From positions 248,001 through 312,000 of the forward strand of contig JAPXFQ010002081.1 of NCBI GenBank assembly GCA_028564705.1: 64,000 nucleotides of DNA. The letters are read 5' to 3'. Shown here one piece after another: positions 10,451 to 22,200 of this stretch. The first letter of the stretch is position 1. Every line of letters begins with the position of its first letter. Below the pieces are notes generated by a model that saw nothing but the letters and a program-made list of their open reading frames with translations, was not told the origin of the DNA and searched no databases. The translations under genes and the position numbers were made by a program. This stretch comes from Apricaphanius iberus (taxonomy: Eukaryota > Chordata > Actinopteri > Cyprinodontiformes > Aphaniidae).

Positions 10451-11296
10451 CAGATTCTCTATATTTTATTGCCAGTCTATAAACACTCCAAAGTGCTTCA
10501 AACCCCTTTTCAACTCCGATTTGGGCCATATCGGGAGGTGGTTTTGAATCCGTTTAGAATCTGATCTTTTCAAATGCGACTGCATTCCAGATACATTTGT
10601 GTGAGTATGGCTCCCATTTCTAAGGTGATGGCGCTATTTACAAATGAATAGATGCAAATTTTAGGCATCAGAGTCATCAGTTTGGACCTAAGGCTACGTC
10701 CACACTAAGCCGATAAGGTTATACCGGGAGTTAGACGCCTAATGTTATCCACTCAACACGAGCATTTACGCCCCGTTTAAATTCCCATGATTGCGCAATC
10801 CTATACCGACCTGTGCAAATACTGGGCATGGGCGAAAAGACGCACGGAACACGCGTATAATCTACGTGACGCCAACGCCTACATAATATATACAAGACGC
10901 TCTACAGCACAGTACATATCTGCTTGTCCCGTTAACCGAAGAGAACAATAGCTGCTCAGAAGAAGACAGAGTTTTTGCTGTGGACAGACGACGAGATCGA
11001 TTTATTACTCTTCGCTGTTGTCTTTGTCTGTAGTGTCGTATTGTTATTGACGCAGCATTCATTGACGCCACTTCCTTTCATTATCCGGGGAAGCTGTCCA
11101 CACTAGGTCGTTTAGCCGTTGAATTAAGATTTACACGGCTCTCTTACCCGGCTGATAGTTATCCGGCCACAGACCTTAAACGACGCCGGGTTAGTGTGGA
11201 CGATAGGGGGGTGTAGACTAAATAATTATACATTTAAGGCATTATCCGGCTTAGTGTGGACGTGGCCTAAGGGTTATTTGACACTGGGCAGGACTT
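10451..11296 (+). repeat. Right copy of the ~270-bp direct repeat, split by a MITE
   Basis: Positions 10451-10691 match the left copy up to TTTGGACCTAA. The match resumes at 11268 with TAAGGGTTATTTGACACTGG. The inserted DNA (10692-11267) is absent from the left copy, which therefore serves as an empty-site reference. Confidence 0.75.
10692..11267. mobile_element. Harbinger-type MITE, 576 bp
   Basis: The left end GGCTACGTCCACACTAAGCC is matched, inverted, at the right end (GGCTTAGTGTGGACGTGGCC), with CGATAA/CGGATAA inside. TAA occurs on both sides (10689-10691 and 11268-11270) but only once in the uninterrupted repeat at 8.46 kb, so the 3-bp TAA target duplication is real. A TWA target site is the PIF/Harbinger hallmark. 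Inside, partial copies of TGTCCACACTA and TAGTGTGGAC occur near 11095 and 11195. There is no transposase. Confidence 0.8.
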
Positions 11297-12410
11297 CTGG
11301 GGGGATTTCGAAATCTGTGGGTTTTCTAGTGTTAAATTAAAGTTTTGACTTGGGCACATTCACAAAAACTTAATTTTGCTTATGAGTCATTCCTAAGTTG
11401 TTTCTTTACTTTATATAATCAACACTGCCCAAAAATCATTTGTCGAAGCAAACGTAATGCAAATACAAAACCATGGATGACAGTGGGTATACAGAATGCC
11501 TGTAAAAAGAAAAATAAACTTTATAAAGATTTTTTTAAGAAACAGAACAGAGGGTTCTGAAAAGTGAAGAAACAAAATGATGTTACTTTGTCTATTGATT
11601 ATGTAAAAATAGAAAAAGTGTCTGAATTTAGATTTCTTGGAGTGATATTGGAAGAAAGTTTGTCTTGGAAACTGCATATTTTTCATGTTAAAATTAAAGT
11701 TTCCAAAAACATTTTTGTTTTGAGTAAAGTGAAGTGTGTGGGGTAATACATATAAAACAAATCTAATGCCATTATGTTTATTACAGAAACGAATTATTAG
11801 GATACTGAATAAAGTTGGGTATAGGGAAAGCACAAACTTATTATTTTTTAAATCTAGTCTTCTGAAATTCAAAAACTTAACTGAGCAACAAACATTATTG
11901 GTTATGTTTAAAGTTAGAAATAGATCATTGCCAGATAGTTTTCAAAGTGTTTTTGTTTTTAGTTCTGAAGATTTAAGTCATAGAAGAAGATTTGATTTTA
12001 AGTTTCCGGTTTCTCATACGACTTTAAATCAAATGTCTTTTTCTTTCGTGGGTGTTAAACTTTGGAATGTCCAACATATAGTATTGAAAAGTTGTATGAA
12101 CATGTTTCAGTTTAAAATTTTTTTATAAAAAACAATTTAGAAAGTTATGTTAAAGTTGAATAAAAGTAAGGGGGGGGGAAGAAGGGAAGAAAGAGGGGAA
12201 AAAAAACCCCACCGTGAATGGCGGGGCCATGCTAATGATGTATCTAATTGATACATTTATGAGTTAATAGGGGGGCAGACTGCACATAAGAATGTCATTC
12301 TTCTATCTGCTTCCTCCTTTTTGTGAGATTTCTCAGCTGTACGGTTTAGTATGTTTTTGTACATCTTGTTTTCTCATGTAGGGAAAAAATAAAAATGAAA
12401 TGAAATATCA
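11297..12410 (+). mobile_element. Internally deleted non-LTR retrotransposon (Jockey/CR1-like)
   Basis: A frame at 11345-11560 ends in KPWMTVGIQNACKKKNKLYK, text normally found between the endonuclease and the RT domain. Directly after it (from about 11575) comes VEKVSEFRFLGVILEESL-type text (11564-11746), which is downstream of the RT catalytic motif, then LLQKRIIRILNKVGYREST (11736-12128), the C-terminal thumb region. The RT core is missing between them. The 3' UTR holds a G/A-rich run near 12170 and ends in AAAAATGAAATGAAAT near 12400. The clade is not certain. Confidence 0.6.
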
Positions 12411-12561
12411 GGTTTATTGCAGGCATCCAACAACATCCATTCTGTTTTATCATCGTGTAGATTAAAATTTTTATTAAATTAGCAATTGGCACCTTGACAA
12501 AACACTGGATATAGAAAATAGTAACATGGCAAACGTGGACATCCCTTGGCCCATGGGGAGA

Positions 12562-14076
12562 TCACATGCCAGTTGCCTCTCCCTTCCACGCAATGACCTG
12601 GTCGATGACGTTGTCCAGATGGTCTATGTATTTATTGCAGACATCGGCTGTGAGTTTGTTTCGTCAAAAAAACTCTATTGCAGAGATGAGTGCGTCTTTG
12701 CTCATGGGTTTGGCCTCACAGCAAATATATTGTTTCATGGAAGCCCACACTAACTTAATGGGGTTCAGATCCGGCGACCTAAAACAAAAAGAAATGGACA
12801 CGTCAGCACTGTTAGCCTATTTTCCGATACAGTATGTAGTCATCCAGAATATGTATATATTTTAATAAGATTATTAAAATAACTACGGTAACTTACTCTG
12901 CCGGTGTCGGTACCCAGTTGATCCCCTCACTTTGAATGCATGCCTTGAGACTTTTTGATGTGTGTTTCGGATCGTTGTTTGAAAAAACAAAAACTGAAAC
13001 AAATAAGGAGGACAACTTAATCATTAAAAAAAAATTAGTAGCCCCATCATCACTACGTTGCTTTTTCATAATCATGCTAAAGATTTGTAAAATAGATTGT
13101 AGCCTACCTTGGAAGAATCTATGTGTAGACATATTGAAACGCTCCCTTAAGTATGGACCGTCAGCTTTTTTGATGATTTCTTCCGTGTAGAAGTGTTGAT
13201 CCATTATACCTGCGGGTTAAATAATATGTTAGTAGTCTATATTGTAACAATTTATTTTACATACTTTGCATGCATTGCTTTCAATAGGCTACCTTATCAC
13301 TCACCGTCAAAAACGACAAGCGGACCAGGTCCACAACGAGAAATCCCACCCCAAACATGCAGTTTGACTGGGTGTTTTACTCTTGGTTTGTCTTTCTCCA
13401 GCACCTCAATGCAAAAAGTTCCAGTGAAGAGAACATCATCAAACTTTTCACCAGCAGCCTTCCATTCTTGAGCTTGGATTAGACGCTGTTGTTTCCCCGG
13501 GTCATTGTAATGAATCTGAAAGCAGAATTTATCAAAATGTTACTATAAGAATGCATGTTGAGTACCCGCTTATCTAGATAAGTAATTAATAAAGCCTGTG
13601 TTACCTGGGCTTCCCATAGTTCCAGCCAAGATCCCGGACTGCCTTTCTCACCGAGTTTAACCCGATTCTTATGTTGTTCCTTCTTTGGAGAAGCTCTTTT
13701 ACTTTTCTTGCTGGTAGTTCATTATCTGTTCTCAGGATGGAGTCTATTATTTCCATCACCTTACTGAAAGACATACATTGCTTCAATACATACAGTAGTT
13801 TGGTAAAGCCTGTTGATGTCTTTGTTAACATTTTACACTTACAAACTTGAGTTTATATTTAAAGAATAAAAAGTACATTTACTTCGTCACTTTCCACGGC
13901 TTTCGTTTTTTCTTCTCCACAAAAACACGTCGACAATGACGCTGGATAGTCCGCAAGGAAGGTCTAATTCCAGTTATGGCTAGGTGTTTGGCTATAGCGC
14001 TAGTCAGCCAGCCTTTTTTCCGCAGGGTCCTGATGAGCTTACTGACTTGTGCGTTGATCACAGCCATCTCTGACAT
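12562..14076 (-). pseudogene. Spliced Tc1/mariner-like transposase gene, inactivated
   Basis: Exon 1 (from ATG 14076 to about 13880) gives MSEMAVINAQVSKLIRTLRKK with a helix-turn-helix (LRTIQRHCRRV). Exon 2 (about 13607-13743) gives KVKELLQRRNNIRIG...GWNYGKP. Exon 3 (about 13305-13515) gives EKFDDVLFT and KHPVKLHVWGGIS. Exon 4 begins [14 protein letters not shown] (13204). Exon 5 gives [14 protein letters not shown]...PTPAE. Exon 6 (from 12778) gives [11 protein letters not shown] and runs to 12562. The damage is clear. The first catalytic Asp segment (FTDE in relatives) is missing. The acceptor before NDPKHTS reads AA rather than AG at the point where the second Asp would form. The third acid is Lys (NPIK). 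TGA interrupts exon 6 at 12664. Exon 2 and 3 phases disagree. Confidence 0.65.
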
Positions 14077-14640
14077 CTACTGTAAATAGGCCATCAGTTG
14101 AACACCTATTTATCTTGGGGAGTGAGCGTGGATTTTTACACACAGACCCTCCCCTCACTTTATTTTAGTCTACAGCATAGGCCTATTGAAAGTAATAGGC
14201 TCAAGACACAAGACAAGCCCTTCAATTAGAGAAAGCAGTTTAATAGCCACATTAGTGCCTCCATTAGCCCTTGTGAGAAATTACGGATCATCATTCATTC
14301 AGTGTTGAGATTAATCTAGTTTGATTAGTTGATAGAAAGTGTCAACTGTTAAGAGATAGTATAATTCAAGATCTGGGATGGATGTGGGCCATATGCAAGC
14401 TGGGTCTGAGCCGGATCCTATACTATACTATACTATCCGTGGTCCAAAAATTTAAAAATAAGACATCGATTGATAGTGATGACATTGATATGAAAATTAT
14501 AAAAAAGACCATAGACTGCATAATTAAGTTCCTGGTAAAAGCTAACTAATGACGATAACCTCAGCTCAAGATATGTCCGTCCACACAAATGTCCCCACAC
14601 CTATGTGTGTGTGCGAGCATGCAGGTCTGAATAAGGTTTC
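14077..14640. other. Non-coding; short (TATAC)n run
   Basis: No gene seen. A small ACTAT/TATAC repeat of about four units lies at 14421-14443. Confidence 0.35.
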
Positions 14641-14649
14641 CCCATGCAA

Positions 14650-15745
14650 GTGATTGATAGCTGGTGTAAGGAATAGTCAATCCGTCCTACAGGAATCGAC
14701 ACAGACAGGAAGGAGGCAGGAGACGCATGCATCCAGAGTCCAGAGCCGCAGGCGGACCAGCGCAGGGCCTATCACCCATCCAAGAGAGGAACAGATGGAA
14801 GCCCTAGGGGAACACTAAGTATCCGCAATGCTGGGGCCGGAGAGATCCCAGGGACGAGCCCACGGGCTCCGCTGGAAACCGGCTACGCCAGGACGGGCCC
14901 GGAACAGGACCCGGAGGCCACGGAGATCAGGGGCATCCCGCCCCCCAGCAGGGCCCTGACCAGGGACCGGCCGAGAGGGGTCCCCCGCCGCCGCCGGGCA
15001 GGAGGCGCCTGCAGCCGACCGCTAGAGCACCCTGCCCCTGCACCCGGGAGACGGACCCCTTGCCCACCAAGATGGGGACAAGCGGACCGCCAAGGCCCCC
15101 ACCCCGGCAAGAGTAGCCCACCAGCCTAGATCCCTGACCAGACGGCCTGATAATCCACCCGGGCTCCAACCCCTGATGGTCCAACGACTTGCGTGTTGTT
15201 CTAATGTGCACTTAAAACAGAAGGGTGGGACATGGGAATACTGCCAGGTACCCCCATCTCCCTCCCCGGGCCCTCAGTGTCTAGATGCATATAAACAGTG
15301 GGTACCGGCACCACAGGCGAGGCCCCTTATAAGGGGCCCCGCCTCCAGTGCCGAGGCGCACCCACTGCCAGGTCCCTACATGTGTGTGTGTCATGTAAAT
15401 GTTGCAAGTGTAAGAGTCTAAGTTGCTCAATAAAATTGGGACCCAGGCCACCACCGGGTAGCGAAAACGGAAACTCCATACCGCACCCCAGTGACGTGGC
15501 CACGTCCCAAGGCCTTGTGAATGGTAGAATGAAGGAGCAGGTGGACAGAGGCAAATGGGGATGGGGAGGAAATAACTGGGGTGACACGATGCCAAACCCA
15601 GGGAGCCAGCTCCCCTGCTGATCCCAATAGGCACCCCCGTTCAGCCGATCCACCAGGTGTGGGAGCCCCCAGCATGTCAAGTCGGGGCCCACGGAAGCGG
15701 CCCCTCCGAGCCCCATGGGGGCCCAGGCCATCCGCCAGGTGGGCA
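14650..15745 (-). repeat. GC-rich 3' UTR of L1-clade LINE copy 1
   Basis: A sharp rise in GC content directly follows the ORF2 C-terminus (LWFCPP near 15745). The segment contains CCACCTGG, GTGCCTATTGGGATCAGCAG and AACTTAGACT-type words that recur in the same order at 49.0-50.5 kb. Many overlapping frames here on both strands result from GC content and are not genes. Confidence 0.7.
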
Positions 15746-18680
15746 GAACCAAAGAGCATGAGTATAATTGTCTGGTAGATTGCTTGTACATTGTAAACAG
15801 GTATTAGATGGCGTAAAACCCATCTTGAACATCCGTTGGCCTGTATAATGCACTCTATGAAGGATTTTATATTGTATTAATCGTAGATTAGGATTTTTAA
15901 GAAATTTAAAGGTTCTTAAGGAAATCTGAGACCAGAGGTTTCGGTCAAATGAGATGGACACGTCCATCTCCCATTTTAAAATAGGAAGGGCTATTGATTC
16001 ATCTATTCTATTTAATGTTTTGTATATTTTACATAGCAGTTTGGGAGGCTTAAGATTAAGAAAGTCTAAAACTTTTCCTGGAATTTCTAAATCAACTGTA
16101 TTGAGCCTACATGTATGTTTTATAATTGATTTAATTTGTTGATATTCTAAGAATTTATTCTTGTTAATTCCGTATTGTGTAACCAATGTATTAAATGGGA
16201 TAAAGTCTGTTCCATCAAACATATGCTCCAGGTATTCAATTCCTTTACGACTCCAGTTTGGAAAGTTGATCATGCATTTTTTTTGTAAGATATGCGGGTT
16301 TTTCCAGATGGGTGTACGCCTGCATGGGACTAGTAAGGTCTCTGTCATTTTAAGAAATTCCCACCAAGCTGTCAGAGAGGAGCTGATACTAATACTTTTA
16401 AAACATTCATTTTGTTTTATATTTGAGCTAATAAATGGTAGATCTGAAAGTTTTATCTAATTGCATAGTGTCTGTTCAACATCTACCCAGCACTCATCGA
16501 TATAACTGTGTTTTACCCATCTTGATGTGTATTGGAGCCTGTTGGCTAAAAAATAATGACGAAAGTTTGGTAGGTCTATACCTCCTTATCTTTGGACTTC
16601 TGCAGTGTTTTTAAGCTGATACGTGGGGGTTTATCTTTCCAAAGAAATTTAGAGACAGAAGAGTCCAGAGATCTAAACCAATCAGGTGATGGTTTGCTTG
16701 GGATCATTGAGAATAAATAATTGATTCTAGGCAAAACCATCAATTTTATTCTAGCTACCCTTCCAATAAGTGATATTGGAAGGGATTTCCATCTTGCCAG
16801 ATCATCTTCCACTTTTTTTTAAAAGTGGGACATAGTTTAGCTTTGATAAGTCTGCCAGTCTTGGTGAGATATGGATACCTAGATATGTAATATTTCCCGA
16901 CCGGAGTTGCACAGCAATGGGACCCTGGAAAGAACAGTTGATTGGAAGGACTGTAGATTTTAACCAATTTATGGAATTGTCTGAACCTCTTGAATAAGAT
17001 TTTATCAACTCAATTACCTGAGAGAAGGAAGTTTGTGAATGCTGTAGAAAGAGTAGTACATCATCTGCATACAGACTAATTTTATGTTCTATTTTGTTGC
17101 ATTGTATACCTTTAACATTATTATTTTTGCCTGATTGCTGCTGCTAATGGTTCAATAAAAATAGCAAAGAGGGAGGGAGAAAGTGGACATCCCTGCCTGG
17201 TACCTCTCTGGAGGAAAAACCTTGATGATGTTTGATTATTAGCCCTAATACATGCTGTTGGTGAGCTGTATAATAGTTTTAACCAGTTTACAAAAGAATT
17301 ACTGAACCCGAATTTATGTAAGGTTGCAAATAAAAATTTCCAGTTAACTCTATCAAATGCTTTTTCTGCATCTAAAGATAATATATTGGTTTGGACGTTT
17401 TTACAGTAGGAATAATCTATTAAATCTATTAATCTACGTGAATTTGTTGAAGAGAGCCTACCTTTTATAAAACCTGTTTGATCAGGGTGGATTATTAGAG
17501 GTGTTATTTTCTCTATCCTTCTTGCAAGAGCTTTGCAAATTATTTTAAGATCAACATTGATAAGAGAAATGGGACGATAACTGGTAGGAGACATAGGGTC
17601 TTTTACTGGTTTTAATAGAAGATTGATGTAGGCAGAGTTCATGTTTGGTGGTAATCGACCATTTTCCTTTGTTTCCTGTAACATTTTGTAAAATGTTGGT
17701 GCCAGAATATTCCAGAATTCTTTATAGAACTCTCCTGGAAATCCATCTGGGCCTGGAGCTTTATTATTAGGCATGGATTGGAGGGCCTCCTGGAGTTCAG
17801 TCACAGTTAGCGGTGAATCCAGGGCCTTTGCTTGATTGTCTGAAAGTTTAGGAAGAGTTATTTTATCCAGAAATTGTTCAATTTCATTATTTGATGGGTT
17901 TATCTCCGGTGTGTATAAAGTCTCATAAAACTCTTTGAATGTGTTGTTTATTCTTTCAGGATCATATATTATATTCCCAATTTTGTCTTTGATTGCAGAA
18001 ATAGTTGTTTTTTCTTTATTTATTTTTAACTGATTAGCTAAGAAGCTACCTGATTTATTACTATGTTCAAAGTTTTCTATTCTAAATCTTTGGATTAAAA
18101 ACTGCGTCCTTTTATTAATAATTTCGTTTAATTCTAATTTTGCTTTCCTTATTTTACTTAAGCTCTCTTTATCCAGGGAAGGTTCTAATGATTTAATAGT
18201 TTCTTCTAATTCCTGAACATGTTTATTTTCTGTTCTCTTTTTATTTGATGAGAATGAAATTATTTTACCTCTAATCACAGCTTTCCCTGCTTCCCAGAGA
18301 GTGGATGGCGACATACCAGGGAGATCATTAAAGTCCATGTATGAAGCCCATTCTTTTTCAATTTATTTAATAAATTCTCTATCCTTAAGTAATGATGTAT
18401 TAAATCTCCAATTTTTATATTGAAGGGTTGCTATTCTATTTGCTAAATTTAAAGAAACAGGAGCGTGATCGCTGATAACTATAGGATGTATCTCAGTGTC
18501 TGAAATGTAATTCAACAGTAAGCTGCTGACTAACAAATAGTCCAATCTAGAATAAGAATGATGGACATTTGAGTAAAAGGTGTATTTTCTATCGTTAGGA
18601 TCAAGCAATCGCCATGCATCGCAAAGTCCATAATCGCTCATGTACTGTTTAACTATATCTATTGTGGTGTTATTCTGCAT
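15677..18680 (-). pseudogene. L1-clade LINE copy 1: ORF2 reverse transcriptase and C-terminal part
   Basis: Reading down the minus strand: 18680-18363 is the end of the endonuclease (RLDYLLVSSLLLNYISD, ISDHAPVSLNL). 18338-17121 is the linker and RT fingers/palm (NNKAPGPDGFPGEFYKEFW, YRPISLINVDLKI, LDAEKAFDRVNW, GTRQGCPLSPSLFA). YADD is at 17060-17071 in another frame, followed by thumb text (YLGIHISPRLADLSK, KSLPISLIGRVARIK) and a C-terminal Cys region ending CLQCTSNLPDNYTHALWF. At least four frameshifts separate these blocks. The enzyme would copy its own RNA at a nicked target. The endonuclease start lies at 26606-27098, beyond the LTR insertion. Confidence 0.85.
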
Positions 18681-19207
18681 AGGGTTTAAACTTTTATTAT
18701 TCAGAAGGTAAAAGTCTGTTTATATAGTTTGCATGGTTGTAAAAAATATGTCTGTCAGTATTGTTTATGGGGGTAAGCTTTTAAGTCATAAAACTCTGGG
18801 GTAAGTTTTATTACAAGCTGTAAAAACAGGATGTCTGTAGATTTAGTGTGTTGCCATAAAACCATAAAACTCAGAATGAGCTTTTGACCAAGAGAAAAGA
18901 CACGTCTCACCATATGACTGCATAATTTTCTGACAGCCAATAATGGCTAAGACACTGTTTGGAAATGTTCTGATTGGAGGGAGTAGAAACGCCTAGAGGC
19001 CCGGTTTCTATAAAGCTGTGAAATGAAGATCATTTAATTGTCAGAATTCTTTATTGACTGGCCCAGGGGAACTACGGGGGCAACTTCCTCTGTAAAACTG
19101 CAATTTGTTAATCTGTTCAAAATAAATGTTAATAACTGGAAATTGGCTCCATTTTGTCTCTGCTTGAACATGCATTGAATTAATTATGATAATTATTTAA
19201 TTCAACA
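18663..19207 (+). repeat. 5' LTR
   Basis: 545 bp, TG...CA. It contains a TATA-like CTATAAAG near 19010 and AATAAA near 19122, giving a plausible U3-R-U5 order. It matches the 3' LTR with scattered substitutions and small indels, suggesting an insertion that is not recent. Confidence 0.9.
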
Positions 19208-19209
19208 AA

Positions 19210-19226
19210 TGGTGACCTCGACTGTG
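19210..19226 (+). other. Primer-binding site, tRNA-Trp type
   Basis: TGGTGACCTCGACTGTG starts two bases after the 5' LTR. The first 13 bases differ at one position from the tRNA-Trp primer site TGGTGACCCCGAC known from avian retroviruses. This sets the strand and the reverse-transcription start. Confidence 0.65.
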
Positions 19227-22200
19227 TGCAGGGTTTTGGACCAGGCTCCAGTTATATTTTTTTAAGTTAATTAACGGACATGTATTTGCTCTATTGACAA
19301 TTTGCGCAGATTTGCTTAGTTTTTTAATTCTATTGATTGGTTAATCTAACATTGGGTAATGTTGTCATGCAAGTTAAATATGTTTTTTTGTTTTGAGCAG
19401 ATTAACTATTGCAAGCCCGGAGTGTTGAGCCTGATCGGCTGTCTGTTTCTCTGTTCTGAGCAGGATTGAGTCCTTCTTTACGCTCCGTAGAGAAACACCG
19501 GTGCCTGCTGGGAGATGGAGTTTCTTACTCTGCGCGCCCAGTGGGGGCTGCTTGTTCTCCGGAGCGGACAGTGGAGCAGATGGACCGATCTCTTCAACGA
19601 CTCAAAATCGGAACCAAGGTGCGGATCGGAACTCGACGGGTTGGCCACTCTGCCCAGATAGGACGCTATCTGGGAGCTCCCGGGCTGGCAAACGGAAATA
19701 GATTACGGAGCGCCTGGGTCGCCCTCTGTTAAATCTAAACGGTTTACCTGGGAGAGGGGCTGCGTTCCTTCCGAACGCGTGGCTGAGCACCACGAATTGG
19801 AATTGTGAAAATGGTCCGGCATTTTTGGAAAAGGTCCGATGAGGTTAGTGTTTAGATTTCTGCTTGTACAAGGGTGTGTCTATGTGTGTGTGTGAGATGT
19901 TTTTTACGCAGGCGCTTTGCGAGACGTGCTGGTGATGTTGCGTTTTGTGTTAAAATGTTATAGTATAAATAATGAACTCGAGTATAATAAATGAATTAAA
20001 ATAGATAAATGAATATCTAACTAAATATGATGGATAACTGTAATTAAAAATCTATAAGAATGAGTTGTGAACATTTACGACAGGCCATCAGGGTGGCCGC
20101 CCTACGCTAGGTGCTATGGCGGAGCTAATTCTGTGTGAGTTTTTGCTTGATAGCATGGCTAACATACGACAGCTTTGACTATATGTTTTGATAAATAAAT
20201 TAGTGGTAGTAGGCGGTTTTCTGCCATCTGTTCGAGTCTTTTGAGTGGTTTTCTGGAGGCCGGCGCCAGGAATTTTCTCAAAGCGGACTACTGAACTTAT
20301 AACAGATTGGTGTAAACCTCCGCGAGAAAATAATTAATAAGGTCTAAAAGTCACCGCTTATAATGTTGTGTTTTTTGTTAATGGTTTTGGGCTGTAACGG
20401 ACGTTGTAGAGTTCGGTGTTTGCTGTGCGGGACGGCTGAAATTGGAAACATATGTTTCAGTCCACGTGGACGAACAGGAGAATGTGGTATTTCACAGAAT
20501 CCTGGTATTGCGGTGAGTCATCTTCTAAAGTGTGTGTTGCGATGTTCTGGAGTGTTTTCGCCGTACGTTTGGTACTGTTTTAGGTTTCGTTGCAAAAAGA
20601 AAGCTAACGGTAGCACGTTGCTGTGGGCTGTTGTGCTAAGCTAGCGGTGGTGGCTTTTGTGTGTCAATGTGTTTGTGGTTGAAACTAACTGCATGTTCTA
20701 TGTGTGGCAAGCTAAAAGTTGATTTTGGATAGAAAGTGATTACAGACTCCTGCAGACGATTGCCTTGTTAAGACTTAAACTTATTTGGATTTTTGTTAAC
20801 TTTTTCTGGTTGAGTAGGATGTAAAACGGCCTTAAGATAACTGGTCAGATAAATTTTGGTTGCAACTCTTTTTCGGCAATGTTTTAGCACATTTTCTACG
20901 AAGGGCAATTTAAGGTGTTTCATGTTTAACTGAACTGTTACGGTACGGAGATTAAAGATTAAGAAGTACATGCTGAATTTGGTTAACTGCTTTTGCCTGA
21001 GAAGGCTCGATTGATTACATGAGGACAGCAATTATGCATGTTATAATTAAACGCAAATGGCTGAGAACAGTTACTCATGAGTCGATTCTGACTTGGTGAA
21101 GTTTTAATTTTTGATTTCATCTTTAAAATTAAAAAGAGGGGAGTGTATAGTCAAAATAAAAGTTGCATTTTTTTAATCTTTAAGTAGGTAGATTTTTGCT
21201 TTTTTGATTGATCTAAGCAGGATTTGATTAAGTTGGCCTAAATAAAGATAAAGTTATAAGTAGTAATTATAAGAATTTAACGAAAAGCAAACGGTGTTAA
21301 TTGGAAAGCTACAAACTGGTCTAAATTATTTTTTTAAGCACCGTGTTGAATGATACAGAGAATGAATTCTTTCTGTGATTTAAATAGTATCATTTATGCT
21401 AAAATTATGTTTGGCTTATTTCTGATGGCTCTATAGACTTTAGAAATATAGCTTGGTCTCTGAATAAATGATCTAAAGGAGACTGATGTTAAATTATTTA
21501 AACAACTGAACATTCTTAATGATTTTGTGGACACTCAAGGCTTATTGGAGTTATCAAATTTCAACTGGGGCTCAAGAAGTAACCCAGTACATTTAAATTC
21601 CGTTACAAATTGAATGTTTTTAACATGCAAAACAACACTTATCATAGTGATATTTTCTAAACTAGTGGGATTTGAATGTTTGAGTTTGAAAAAAAAAAAA
21701 CATTAAAACACAGAGTCATCTGTAAGTAATCAGTTTGTTTTTAAACAGGCTGGGGATACATTTGAATTGGTCTAAGGATTGAAAGTAATGAATATCGCGG
21801 TGATCGAAAATGATGGTTTAATTTGGAAGTAAGAAGTAAATTCTAAATTCATTTATTCTGATCGTGTAGAGGCAAAATGTGATTGGACCAGCTACATTGA
21901 AATAATTTTTACCATATATTTGAATACACATTTTGTTTTGACAAATAAGAATCGGTTTTAGTTTTAAAGTTTAAGATTAATCTTTCAGATGTTCTTTATT
22001 GATTGTTAGCTAGTTTATTTGATGCTGAGAGTAAATTTACAGGTCCTAAAACATTTTGAAACAGTTCTGATCCTAGAATAATGGCATAATATACCATTTG
22101 ATTAGTGGGGACTCTGTAAATGACAATTTATTTAGATTTTTTGATTTTTTTTTTTTTGATTTTTTCTTATTTTTATTTTTTATTTTTTTTCCTCTTTCTC

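Noticed and set aside
11411..11872. 153-codon frame (minus)
   Set aside because: It is antisense to the LINE fragment, and its Phe/Ile-rich text comes from A-rich coding sequence.
14883..15791. Many long overlapping open frames on both strands
   Set aside because: They lie in the GC-rich 3' UTR of a LINE, have no motifs, and the homologous block at 49-50.5 kb does not keep the frames.
20363..20644. 93-codon Cys-rich frame inside the LTR element
   Set aside because: It has no zinc-knuckle spacing, no signal peptide logic and no support from neighbours; not called as gag or env.
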